Assembly: GCA_014359885.1 (NCBI GenBank)
Contig: JACIYN010000050.1
Coordinates: forward strand, 1-64,000
Direction: 5' to 3'
Length of the DNA stretch: 64,000 nt
DNA from: Desulfacinum sp.
GTDB lineage: Bacteria > Desulfobacterota > Syntrophobacteria > Syntrophobacterales > DSM-9756
Shown here: one piece after another, positions 39,191 through 47,462 of the stretch
How the letters are laid out: each line of letters begins with the position of its first letter
Numbering within the stretch: position 1 is the stretch's first letter
The notes under the pieces: model-generated
What the model was told of the DNA's origin: nothing
The model's database searches: none
What the model saw: the letters and a program-made list of their open reading frames with translations, nothing else
Program-made: the position numbers and the translations under genes

Positions 39191-41011
39191 TCATCTCTCC
39201 AGGTACCAGAGCAGGGCTTCGTTCTTCGTGATGTCCACCCGGCCGTTTTTCTTGATCCGGGGCTTCAGGGCCAGGGTGCGTTCAAATCCGTCCTTCCAGG
39301 CCCGGCGCAAAACGGTCGGCAACCGGATGTAGCCCAAAGAAGGATCGAAGTACCGGTCAAGGAAGGGTTTCTTGAGGACGCAGAAAAGCGTGGTCCAATA
39401 GGCGCCGACGCGCCCTTGCAGGGGATAGGTGCGCCGTCGGATCTCAGCGCCCTCCCGGTCGAAATAGGCCCGATAAAGATCGGCATGCCACGTGCCGTTC
39501 TCTTCCACGGAAAAGATCTCATGGGCTGGTCGCTTTTCCATCTCTTCCGGCGGGACCCGCGCCGCCAACCGCGGCAAAGACACCTGTACAGGATTTTGCG
39601 GGAGTCCCTGTGAATCCAGACCCGTGCACAGAGTCACCGGCGGTTCCCAGCTTCGCGTGACCAGGATGCCGCGGTCCCAGAGCGGTTTGCAGGTGAGGTC
39701 TCCGTTGTAGACGTAGTCCCAGAGCATGTCGAAGAGGATCTCTCCCATCCAGTCTCCTGCGGGAGGCCGGAAGAAGGGGCGAAGGGCGGCGGAGTCGAAG
39801 GACGCCCCCATGGCCTCCAAGGTGTTCAGGTAGTCCCGGTGTCGATCCTGGGAAAGGGTTCGCAGTTGCGGCTTCACGCCGTCTCCCACCACCACCAGTT
39901 CCGCGTCTCCCATGCGACCGCGCCGGTTGCAGCGGCCGGCGAGTTGCACCAGGGAGTCGGGATTGCACAGCTCGGTTACGACGGTGTGGGCATCCAGGTC
40001 GCAGCCCGCCTCCACGGCCGATGTGGCCAGCAGCAGGAAGCCCCCGTCCTTTTCCTGGCATTGCCGCAATCGTGCGATCACGTTGCGGCGCCGCTCCATG
40101 GTGAGCCGCCCGTGGTAGACGAGAGGGCCATGGTCCTTGAGCCGCTGTCGGAGATCCAACAGGTCGCCGATCCATTCCGTGCGAACAATGAGACGCCGTC
40201 CCGGGCGAACCCGCCGTTCCACCTCCTGGACCATGACGTCCAGAAACGCCGCGCGTTCGCCCGGTGCCGTGTTGGGCGCCGAACGCCGCACCAGGTGCAG
40301 CTGTGGAGAGGTGCGGCCGAGCACCTCCAATTCGAAACGCCTCTGTTCTTCGGCCAGATCTCCTTCCAGCGCGTCCACGGGATCCAGGAACGAGGCCGTT
40401 TCGGCCGGAAGGGTGGCGCTCATGACGCACACGTCCTTGCCCTTCTCGTACAGGGTGCGCAGCAGCCGGGAGAAGTTGGAAAAGGCGAGCCCGTCGTAGT
40501 CATGGGCTTCGTCGAAGATCACGAAAGGGCGCTTGCCCAGGGTGAATCCGAACACCCGGTGGCAAAAGATGTAGGATTTGATGGGTTCGCCGTACCCGAA
40601 GAGCCGAAAGAGAAACTTGTCCAGGGTGGTGACGATGAGATCGTCGGCGAAGAGGTGGCGATGGCTGGTGAGCTCGGTGGAGGCGCCGTCCACGCAGCGA
40701 ATGCGGCGACAGCTTCCGCCCATGTCCAGCGTGAGCGCAAACGGGCGTCTGAATGCTTCGGAAAACCGCTGGCCGATGCGCACCAACCGTATGCCCAGAT
40801 CCTCGAGAAGCGCTTTGAAGGGGAGTACGAACAGCACGCGGCGCCCGGCCGCCAGGGGGGGTAGCAGCGCCGCCTCGGTTTTTCCCGAGCCTGTGCCGGC
40901 ACGGATGAGCAGCGCTGGATGTTGCGTCTTCCAGAAGGCCTGCCATGCGGCGCGTTGCAAAGGGTTGGGCGGAAATCCGGCCACTTGTCCATAGAAGTCT
41001 TCAATGTCCAT
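39191..41011 (-). CDS. cas3: Cas3' DEAD-like helicase without HD domain
   Basis: A 606-residue superfamily 2 helicase. Walker A is AGTGSGKTEAALL (residues ~38-50), motif II is FVIFDEAHDYDG, motif III lies in VMSATLP, and motif VI is LVQLAGRCNRRGR. No HD metal motif is present; the nuclease is the separate adjacent gene, whose end overlaps this start by 11 bases. It is recruited by Cascade to unwind and feed target DNA to the nuclease. A GAGGAAGG site precedes the ATG. The ~110-residue C-terminal region beyond the helicase core has no motif I recognise. Confidence 0.95.
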   Translation of the reverse strand: MDIEDFYGQVAGFPPNPLQRAAWQAFWKTQHPALLIRAGTGSGKTEAALLPPLAAGRRVLFVLPFKALLEDLGIRLVRIGQRFSEAFRRPFALTLDMGGSCRRIRCVDGASTELTSHRHLFADDLIVTTLDKFLFRLFGYGEPIKSYIFCHRVFGFTLGKRPFVIFDEAHDYDGLAFSNFSRLLRTLYEKGKDVCVMSATLPAETASFLDPVDALEGDLAEEQRRFELEVLGRTSPQLHLVRRSAPNTAPGERAAFLDVMVQEVERRVRPGRRLIVRTEWIGDLLDLRQRLKDHGPLVYHGRLTMERRRNVIARLRQCQEKDGGFLLLATSAVEAGCDLDAHTVVTELCNPDSLVQLAGRCNRRGRMGDAELVVVGDGVKPQLRTLSQDRHRDYLNTLEAMGASFDSAALRPFFRPPAGDWMGEILFDMLWDYVYNGDLTCKPLWDRGILVTRSWEPPVTLCTGLDSQGLPQNPVQVSLPRLAARVPPEEMEKRPAHEIFSVEENGTWHADLYRAYFDREGAEIRRRTYPLQGRVGAYWTTLFCVLKKPFLDRYFDPSLGYIRLPTVLRRAWKDGFERTLALKPRIKKNGRVDITKNEALLWYLER

Positions 41012-41711
41012 GTCCTTCCTCGCACTTCATGGTGATGGAAACGATCTTCGGCGATTTGAGTTCCACTTCAGCAACGCGGCGGGTCGGCTGCTCCTTCGAA
41101 GAGTCCCTAAAAAACTCCAGGGGAATGGGATAGAGCAACAGTTCCAGGCTCAAGCGGTTTCCCTTGAAGGGCCAGGGTTCCACCCGGTAGGAACCGTCAC
41201 GGCCATCACGCCGAGTGACGAATTCCATGAAGGTTCGCGCCACATCCTTGGCCCCTTCCACCTCCTTGACCGCCAATTCCGCCTCCAGCTGGTCCACCAT
41301 GCACAAAAGATACAGGTCGTCGGCGAAGCGATCCCTTTCGGGCCCTTTCAATAAAGCTCGCTCGCGCTGAATGCGCTCCACGGAAAACTCATGGTGGCTT
41401 CGGATGAGCCCCGCCACGTAGGGGTCCTCATGGGGAACCCGGAACCTGTGGCCCGCGAAGCTGTAGGTCCAGCGCTTCGTTTCCGGATCCTTGAAGAGCC
41501 GAAAAGTTTCCCGTTTGCCCCGGTCATGGAGTCGGACGGCGGTCTCGAGCTTGTCCCGGGTAAGGTCGGAAAGCAGGATCTCCTGAAGATGGGTGAAAAG
41601 CCGTGCGCAATTTCCCACGTGGTTTTCCAGGGGTTGGCCGTAGACCGCCTGGAGCGTCCCCGGGGCCTCCTGTCCGCCGTAGATGAAAAAAATGCGTCCC
41701 CATGCCGCCAT
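41001..41711 (-). CDS. cas3'': Cas3'' stand-alone HD nuclease
   Basis: A 236-residue HD-superfamily protein. Metal ligand candidates are His31 (ENHVGN), His62-Asp63 (VRLHDRGK), His88 (FAGHRF), His94, and His106-His107 (IRSHHEFS), the expected Cas3 HD pattern. It degrades target DNA strands during interference, paired with the helicase next door. The start at 41711 has GGAGG nine bases before it; an ATG six codons upstream (41729) overlaps the cas5 stop and is possible. Splitting Cas3 into HD and helicase genes is typical of type I-A. Confidence 0.9.
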   Translation of the reverse strand: MAAWGRIFFIYGGQEAPGTLQAVYGQPLENHVGNCARLFTHLQEILLSDLTRDKLETAVRLHDRGKRETFRLFKDPETKRWTYSFAGHRFRVPHEDPYVAGLIRSHHEFSVERIQRERALLKGPERDRFADDLYLLCMVDQLEAELAVKEVEGAKDVARTFMEFVTRRDGRDGSYRVEPWPFKGNRLSLELLLYPIPLEFFRDSSKEQPTRRVAEVELKSPKIVSITMKCEEGHGH

Positions 41712-41728
41712 CAAGGTCTTCCTCCCCA

Positions 41729-42559
41729 TCACGAAAAGGCCGCTCGATCGCCTTGCAGGAAAAGGTCGGGGGTTTCCAGGGCGACCCCGCGCCCGTCCCC
41801 CAGACTCCAGTGTTCCCCCTGCAGGGGTCCCGTTTCCCACCAGGCACCGACGGGAACGTAGCCCGTCACACCGCCCTTCTCGCCGTTGATCCACAGGTAG
41901 TCCGCATTCCACAGGTGCCCGTAGAGGTGGAAGAAGGTCCCGCGGGCGGGGCGAACCGAGGCCGGCACGAGGCCCACCGGCTCGAAGGCGCCCGAGCGGC
42001 GCCGGGCCTCCTGAGGCTCGCCCACGGCACTCACCACCAGGAATCCTTCCTTGCCCGCTTTGCCGCCGTAGTTGACCAGAGTCCGGAGCCGCTCCAATGG
42101 TGCCGGCTCCGGGGCCGCCACCCAGCCCGTGAGCTCATCGCAGAACAGATATTCCCAGTGGTGGAGCTGGAAATCCTGGCGAACCTTTCCCTTGCTTCGA
42201 ACAATCTGGGAAAATTCCACATGGGCGAAATTCTTGGGCCCCTGCCGCCGGGTCTTGTGGATGGACCAGCCACCGGGCGCCGGAAACGCCCCCAAGGGGC
42301 GGTATTCAGGTCCCAGGGTGAGTACGTAGGCCTGTCCCGGAGCGGGCTTTCCCTTTTTTCCCTTGGCGAACCAATCCCGGCCGTAGCCCGGCCAGTCGGC
42401 GTTCCGGGCGACGGTCAAAAGTCGCACCAGATACCCGCTCAGGGCGGTGGGTGGCACAAACGGGTAGGTCATGATGGGCAGGCTCCCCGAAGGCATGCGG
42501 CGAAAAGTGAGCGGTCCCGCGGGCTGCAGCTTCAAGGAACAAATCCAGATCGACTTCAT
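41729..42559 (-). CDS. cas5: Cas5-like Cascade subunit
   Basis: A 276-residue RAMP protein with a Cas5 N terminus: IWICSLKLQPAGPLTFRRMP followed by YPFVPPTALSGYLVRLL, the P-x-x-TAL-x-G loop seen in Cas5 proteins. The remainder is longer than many Cas5 proteins and includes a Trp/Gly-rich end (VTGYVPVGAWWETG). Cas5 caps the 5' handle of the crRNA in Cascade. It starts ten bases after the cas7 stop. It does not obviously match Csc1, the Cas5 of type I-D. Confidence 0.82.
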   Translation of the reverse strand: MKSIWICSLKLQPAGPLTFRRMPSGSLPIMTYPFVPPTALSGYLVRLLTVARNADWPGYGRDWFAKGKKGKPAPGQAYVLTLGPEYRPLGAFPAPGGWSIHKTRRQGPKNFAHVEFSQIVRSKGKVRQDFQLHHWEYLFCDELTGWVAAPEPAPLERLRTLVNYGGKAGKEGFLVVSAVGEPQEARRRSGAFEPVGLVPASVRPARGTFFHLYGHLWNADYLWINGEKGGVTGYVPVGAWWETGPLQGEHWSLGDGRGVALETPDLFLQGDRAAFS

Positions 42560-42569
42560 CGGGAATCCC

Positions 42570-43484
42570 TCAGCTGTCCGTGCGCAGTACGCGCTTTTCG
42601 AATTCCGCAGCACAGGATTGCAGGAACTCCAGGGCTTCGGTGCCGAGTCGCCTTTGAAAGGCCTCCTCATCGGAGTCTTTCTTATACGTTTCCGCCAGCC
42701 GAACGAACCGATGCACGGCGTCCTGGTTGTCGGTGATGGACGGGCTGACCAGGGGCCGTTCACCCAGCGGCACCCGATAGCTGTCCACCACCAGAAGAGG
42801 CTCGACGGGCTCCGAACGACCGTTCCATGCGGCGCGTGCGAAACCGAGCCCCTTTGGGTTTCCGGCCCCCAGCCGGTGCAGGCTCAACAGGAACGCATAG
42901 GCCGCGGCACCGAATTCCATTTGAGTCACCGAAAGCAGATGGTTGCTGATGGGATAGAGGAGCCCGGGCTGCGCATACTCTTTTCGGTATGGCATGGGCG
43001 GGTCGTCCTTCTCCTTGGCGATCAGGGCCGGGTGCATGGCCCGCTGTTTTTCCAGGGCGATTTCCGGGGCCACCGCCACACCCCCGCCGTGGGTGAGACG
43101 CCCGATGAAGGTCTTTTCTCCGGCGATCAGGCCGCCGAAGACGGCACACACCGGACAGTCGTCCCGGCAACAGGTGTTGGGGATGCCGCACTGGAGTTTG
43201 TCCATGAGCAGTCTGCCGCCGGCGTCGCTCCACAACAGGCAGCGGCGTTCCACGCCGCGGCGCTTGGATGGGGCGATGTAGCATTTTTCCACTACCCCCT
43301 TGGCGGTGGCCACCCGGACCTTTTCCACGATGTTGATGTTCACTTCCTTTTCGTCGCCGAAATAGAGCTCCTGGGGCGCCTCCAGGACGGCATAAATATC
43401 GTAGTGGCGCCTGGGTTCCGCCGATTCCGGCAGTCCGCTGAGTGTCTTGGCGTTCTTTTCGTCGTTTGTCGCCGCTTTGGCCAT
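42570..43484 (-). CDS. cas7: Cas7-like Cascade backbone subunit with Cys cluster
   Basis: A 304-residue RAMP protein. A Cys cluster at C99, C105, C106, C110 and C113 precedes VFGGLIAGEKTFIGRL; a C-x-x-C-x-x-FG(G) pattern of this kind, probably zinc binding, occurs in Csc2 (I-D Cas7) and several type III backbone proteins. GAGNPKGLGFARAAW near residue 220 fits the glycine-rich RAMP loop. Multiple copies should coat the crRNA spacer. The ATG at 43484 has AAGGGGG before it. Assignment to a particular Cas7 branch is by inspection only. Confidence 0.8.
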   Translation of the reverse strand: MAKAATNDEKNAKTLSGLPESAEPRRHYDIYAVLEAPQELYFGDEKEVNINIVEKVRVATAKGVVEKCYIAPSKRRGVERRCLLWSDAGGRLLMDKLQCGIPNTCCRDDCPVCAVFGGLIAGEKTFIGRLTHGGGVAVAPEIALEKQRAMHPALIAKEKDDPPMPYRKEYAQPGLLYPISNHLLSVTQMEFGAAAYAFLLSLHRLGAGNPKGLGFARAAWNGRSEPVEPLLVVDSYRVPLGERPLVSPSITDNQDAVHRFVRLAETYKKDSDEEAFQRRLGTEALEFLQSCAAEFEKRVLRTDS

Positions 43485-43510
43485 GATGTCCCCCTTCCTG
43501 TTCCTGTCGC

Positions 43511-45520
43511 TCATTCCGTGCCCAGGTGATGCGGAAACATGCTCCACAGCGCGAGCTTGACCTGGTAGGCGAAGGCGCGCCAGTCCGCTTCGCCGGCGTA
43601 GGGAGGCGCTTCGCCCTCGTTGACCAGATAACAGGTCACTCGAACCACCTGATCCGGGCCGATGAAGATCTGCTCCTCGGCGTCCCGGGCCCAGGCGAAA
43701 GCCTCCCGCTCCTCCACGATGCGCCGGCCTTCGCGCCGCAGGCCTTCCACATCCTCTCCGGCCCGGGCGAGCAACTCCACCGCTTTGTCGTAAAAGGTCC
43801 GGTTCTGTGGGCGACGGCAGAAGATGAAGGTGCTGTCTCCCGCTTCACGCGCCGCCGTATAGGCGTACTGGATGGGCCGATCCACCTCCTCCAGAAGTTT
43901 GCCGATGGCGCGTTTGGCCTCTTTGGGGTCGCTCCTTTTGCGGTATTCGACGCGTTCGGCCAAGGGCAGGAGCAGCCCTGCGAAGCCCACGATGGTGGGG
44001 TAGTCCGGAAGCGGCATCACATCCTCCTCTAGCATCAAGGTTTCCAATCGCGACCAGATGTCCTGCAGCGCGATCCAGCGCCAGGAACGGCTGTCCCCCT
44101 GGATCGCGCCGCCCGCCAGCAAGGCGTAAAAGGCATGAAAGACCTTCCCCCGCGCGGCCAGGCGTAGAAATTGGGCCAAGGGAACACGCAACTTCTTTTC
44201 CGCCACGAAGCGGTACTTGAACCCGCGATCCCAGTCTGCCATCGCCGAAGTGAACCACAGCAGCCAACGGGGAAGCCGGAACCGTTCCTCCCCGGGGAAG
44301 ACTTCCACACCGAATCCTTGCTGAAAGAGTTCCGGTGGAAAGGTGACGGCCGTCTTCCACAGGCTGTAGGCCTGCGCCCCCCATAAGGCGGCCAGGGACT
44401 TGCCGTCGGCTCGCTCGGACACATGCAGGCTCACAAAGTTTCCGGCATGCACGTGAAGGCTCTGCGCCACGTATTTGCGCAGCTCCTCGGCGGCCGTCGC
44501 GTTGTCCTCGAAATCGCCCTCCGAGCACAAGAATCGGACCGTCAGGGTCTCCGGGGTCAGCTTGGCCGGACAGGCCAGGACCATGGCGACGCATAGCGGG
44601 CAAAAGAGCGGTTTCTCGTCCTTGTGCTTGCCGGACTGGGGGCGCTCGTCCGCGTCTTTGAGGAAAACGGCGAGCCGGGCGTAGGCATTCCTGCGAGGGA
44701 CCGCACGACCGCACCCGTGGCAGGCCACGGGATCGGAGCGGCCGGAAAAGTAGTCGCCCGGCGGAACCGCGGGATACTCTGATTCATGGAAGGGAAAAGG
44801 GATCGAGGTGAAGGTTCCCCGGCTGAGAAGCTCTTCCAGCTCGCGGGTCTTGGCGGGCAGGCTCGCCCTTTTGAAAAGCTGCAGCCGGCGCGGACCGTTC
44901 TTGTAGTAATCCACCAGGAATTCGGCGAGATCCCGGGAAAAGACGGGGATGTCCTTGACGCCCCACGCACTCGCCTGGGCCTTGAAAAGGGTCTTGTATC
45001 CCAGGGCGAGGGCGAGCGATCTTTCCAGGTGGGGCCGCGATCCCAGGTGGTGCCAAAGGCGCTCCCATTGTTCTTCCAGCCAACCCGACACACCTTGTTG
45101 GCCGATGCGCTTCCACGCTTCATGACCGCGGCCCAGGACCAGATCCACTTCCCCATGCCGCGTCCGGGCCCAGGAAAAGGGGCTGCAGAGAAACGAGCAC
45201 CACTCGTTCCAGAACCAGTCATGGCTCAAGGCCAGTTGGGGTTCGTAGGAGCGGGCCGGAAGGGAAAGCCTCACGAGACGGCCGCGGCGAGTTCCCGTCT
45301 CGTCCACGATCCATCCCCGGCCGTCCATTTCCAAGCGGGGGAAGGCAAAGGACTTTTCCGACGCCCCGAGAGTGAGTCGACGCAAAAGGCGGCTCTGCCC
45401 GGTGGTGCTGAGAAAACGGCCGAGATGCGGCTGGTAGGAGTCCCGGTCGCGGGAGTCGACCAGAGCCTCCCGTTCCGCTTCGTCCAGCAGGCAGAAACGC
45501 GATGGGAGAGCCAAATCCAT
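43511..45520 (-). CDS. Large Cascade subunit with zinc finger (Cas8/Cas10d-like)
   Basis: A 669-residue protein in the position expected for the type I large subunit, between the WYL regulator and cas7. A zinc finger is formed by CHGC (C267, C270) and CPLC (C307, C310). There is no N-terminal HD motif, no GGDD cyclase motif and no recognised enzyme signature, so it is probably the PAM-reading, Cas3-recruiting subunit. A zinc finger in the first half and the gene order large-cas7-cas5 recall Cas10d (Csc3) of I-D minus its HD domain; CxxC-CxxC Cas8a1/Cas8b proteins are the other possibility. The ATG at 45520 has AGGAG upstream; the open frame extends further but without support. Confidence 0.75.
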   Translation of the reverse strand: MDLALPSRFCLLDEAEREALVDSRDRDSYQPHLGRFLSTTGQSRLLRRLTLGASEKSFAFPRLEMDGRGWIVDETGTRRGRLVRLSLPARSYEPQLALSHDWFWNEWCSFLCSPFSWARTRHGEVDLVLGRGHEAWKRIGQQGVSGWLEEQWERLWHHLGSRPHLERSLALALGYKTLFKAQASAWGVKDIPVFSRDLAEFLVDYYKNGPRRLQLFKRASLPAKTRELEELLSRGTFTSIPFPFHESEYPAVPPGDYFSGRSDPVACHGCGRAVPRRNAYARLAVFLKDADERPQSGKHKDEKPLFCPLCVAMVLACPAKLTPETLTVRFLCSEGDFEDNATAAEELRKYVAQSLHVHAGNFVSLHVSERADGKSLAALWGAQAYSLWKTAVTFPPELFQQGFGVEVFPGEERFRLPRWLLWFTSAMADWDRGFKYRFVAEKKLRVPLAQFLRLAARGKVFHAFYALLAGGAIQGDSRSWRWIALQDIWSRLETLMLEEDVMPLPDYPTIVGFAGLLLPLAERVEYRKRSDPKEAKRAIGKLLEEVDRPIQYAYTAAREAGDSTFIFCRRPQNRTFYDKAVELLARAGEDVEGLRREGRRIVEEREAFAWARDAEEQIFIGPDQVVRVTCYLVNEGEAPPYAGEADWRAFAYQVKLALWSMFPHHLGTE

Positions 45521-45542
45521 GGAACACTCCTGTGCCGTGGGG

Positions 45543-46505
45543 TCAACGGTAAAGCTCAACCATTTTCCGGCATTCCCGGGCCGCTTCCCGGCGCAGCCAT
45601 TCCGGCTCGAGGATCTCCGCATCACCTCCCCAGCTCATGGCCCACCAGAGCACCTCCCGGGGGGCGGCCACTTCCGCACAGAAAATCAGGGAACCGTCCC
45701 TTTGGGGTTGCACTTGCTGAGACGGATGCCACAAGATCTCTTCGATATAAGGCCGGGCCCTGGGGCTGAACCGCACCCGAACGGTTTGCGTGTCTTCCGA
45801 GGTGAAAACGGAAAAGGCGTTTCGGGAACGGCGCCCGAAATCATAGTCCTCTTGTGGTTGAAAAAGAATGCCGGTGGCGGTGATGCGCCGGATGCGGTGG
45901 ACCCGGAAGGTGCGCAGTGCCTTGCGGGTGGGACAATAGCCTTCCACGTACAAGGCGCGGCCCCGGTAAAAGAAGCAATAAGGGTCCAGTTCATAGCAGG
46001 CCGGCTCGGACGCGCCGGGCTTGAGGTAGTCGATGCGGATGCGTCGGCGCCGTACCACGGCTTCCTGCAGGCGGTCCACGATGTGGGGCCGGCAGCCGAA
46101 GCCTTCCCGGAGCACCAGGTCGTCGAAGACGGTCGAGGCAAAGCGGGCGCTGTCCCCGTCCAGACCCGCAATCAGTTTTTTCGCGGCCTTCAGGGCGTGA
46201 TGGCCGATATAGAAATCCCCCGAGGAAGACAACTGCCGGACGGCAAGCACCAGCAGGATCCGTTCGCTCACGCTCAGATCCTCCACCGGTAGAAAGGCGT
46301 CCCGGTCGACCACGAAGCGCCCGGCGCCTCGGTCGTAGTGGAAGGAGAAGCCGAGTCCGGCGAGGATCTTCCGATCCTTATAGAACTGGGCCCTGCTGAT
46401 GCCCAATTTGTCGATCAGTGCCTTCAGGGGTTGGCCGGGCTGGCTCTTGACCTCCACAAGAATTTGGAGCAACCGTTGTATACGTCTTTGATAGGAAAAT
46501 GCCAT
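45543..46505 (-). CDS. WYL-domain transcriptional regulator of the cas operon
   Basis: A 320-residue protein. Residues ~8-60 form a winged helix (RIQRLLQILVEVKSQPGQPLKALIDKLGISRAQFYKDRKIL). A WYL domain spans about 125-205, with ELDPYCFFYRGRALYVEGYC and FRVHRIRRI; a C-terminal WCX region follows. WYL proteins sense nucleic acid ends or ligands and control defence genes; in Synechocystis a WYL protein represses the type I-D array. The start at 46505 has GGAGG upstream and lies 72 bases from a perfect inverted repeat. The gene precedes the large subunit by 22 bases, so it is probably autoregulated as operon head. Confidence 0.88.
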   Translation of the reverse strand: MAFSYQRRIQRLLQILVEVKSQPGQPLKALIDKLGISRAQFYKDRKILAGLGFSFHYDRGAGRFVVDRDAFLPVEDLSVSERILLVLAVRQLSSSGDFYIGHHALKAAKKLIAGLDGDSARFASTVFDDLVLREGFGCRPHIVDRLQEAVVRRRRIRIDYLKPGASEPACYELDPYCFFYRGRALYVEGYCPTRKALRTFRVHRIRRITATGILFQPQEDYDFGRRSRNAFSVFTSEDTQTVRVRFSPRARPYIEEILWHPSQQVQPQRDGSLIFCAEVAAPREVLWWAMSWGGDAEILEPEWLRREAARECRKMVELYR

Positions 46506-46576
46506 CCAACGCCTCCATGTGATGCACAACCAGTAGCAAAAGGCCTCGACTCTCCGCAACTCCTTTTCCCACCCGG

Positions 46577-46594
46577 GTCTACCCCGGTGTAGAC
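46577..46594. promoter_or_regulatory. Candidate operator of the WYL regulator (GTCTAC-N6-GTAGAC)
   Basis: GTCTACCCCGGTGTAGAC is a perfect 6-bp inverted repeat with a 6-bp centre, located midway between the divergent WYL/cas operon and the first transglutaminase gene. Position and symmetry suit a dimeric repressor site controlling cas expression. Confidence 0.5.
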
Positions 46595-46698
46595 TCTCCG
46601 TGTTTTCGCCCGTGGGATCTCTCCAATGGGGGTGCGGCCTGTGGGTTGGATGGAAGGGTGAGGTGAGCTTCAACCAATAGACGGAGGAGCGTGTGGTC

Positions 46699-47421
46699 AT
46701 GGTCCAAAAAGCAAGCGCAACCGAGGCAATGACGGGAACGGGGGAATATTTGCAGGCGACGCCGATCCTGGACTGGGACCATCCGCAGGTGCTCGCCTTT
46801 GCCCGGGAAGCGGTGGGCGCTGCGGCGGATCCCGTGGAAAAGGCCGTTCGGCTTTATCGGGCCGTGAGGGATCGGATCCGCTACGACCCCTATTCGCCCT
46901 TCCACCGACCGGAACACTACCGGGCCAGCGAAGTCCTGCGGCGCGGACGAAGTTTTTGCATCCCCAAGGCGGCGCTTCTTTGCGCCGCGGCCCGGTCCCA
47001 GGGCATTCCCGCCCGGATCGGGTTCGCCACCGTGAAAAACCACCTGGCCACCCGCCAGCTTCTGGACTACCTGGGATCCAACGTCTTCGTCTACCACGGC
47101 TACACGGACCTTTTTCTGGACGGCCGGTGGGTCAAGGCCACTCCCGCCTTCAACAAGGAACTGTGCGAGCGGCACGGCACCGATCCCCTGGACTTCGACG
47201 GCCGAAGCGATTCGCTCCTTCACCCCTACGACAAGAGCCGCCGGAAGTTCATGGAATATCTGGAATATCACGGCGTTTACGCGGACGTGCCGGTCCAAAC
47301 CATCGTGGATGCGTGGAAGGCCGCCTACGGGGCGGAAAGGGTGCAGGGCTGGATCGACGCCCTGGAAAAGGCCGACGCCGCACCGTCCCGGATCTTCGAA
47401 GACGAAGACGTGGTGAGCTGA
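46699..47421 (+). CDS. Transglutaminase-like cysteine protease-fold protein, copy A (catalytic Cys present)
   Basis: A 240-residue protein of the transglutaminase-core superfamily: VEKAVRLYRAVRDRIRYDPYSPF, then GRSFCIPKAALLCAAARSQGIPARIGFATV with the likely nucleophile Cys87, and NVFVYHGYTDLFLDGRWVKATPAFN with the His. The usual Asp after the W is not obvious (WVKATP). Function in this subfamily is unknown; hydrolase or peptidase roles are typical. The ATG at 46699 has GGAGG nine bases upstream. It is divergent from the cas operon and convergent with livF. A near-identical copy lies at 58028-58759 in the same orientation. Confidence 0.83.
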   Translation: MVQKASATEAMTGTGEYLQATPILDWDHPQVLAFAREAVGAAADPVEKAVRLYRAVRDRIRYDPYSPFHRPEHYRASEVLRRGRSFCIPKAALLCAAARSQGIPARIGFATVKNHLATRQLLDYLGSNVFVYHGYTDLFLDGRWVKATPAFNKELCERHGTDPLDFDGRSDSLLHPYDKSRRKFMEYLEYHGVYADVPVQTIVDAWKAAYGAERVQGWIDALEKADAAPSRIFEDEDVVS

Positions 47422-47462
47422 TCCCCAGCGGGCGCGATGCAGCAGGTTGGCATCTGTGGGAC

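Noticed and set aside
43511-45520. Type III Cas10 for the large protein
   Set aside because: No GGDD cyclase motif, no HD, and a DNA-targeting Cas3 pair is encoded; no Csm/Cmr small subunit seen.
36401-46505. Classification as type I-G on the basis of the Cas4-Cas1 fusion
   Set aside because: No Csb1, Csb2 (Cas5-Cas6 fusion) or Csx17 is present; Cas6 is separate and Cas3 is split.
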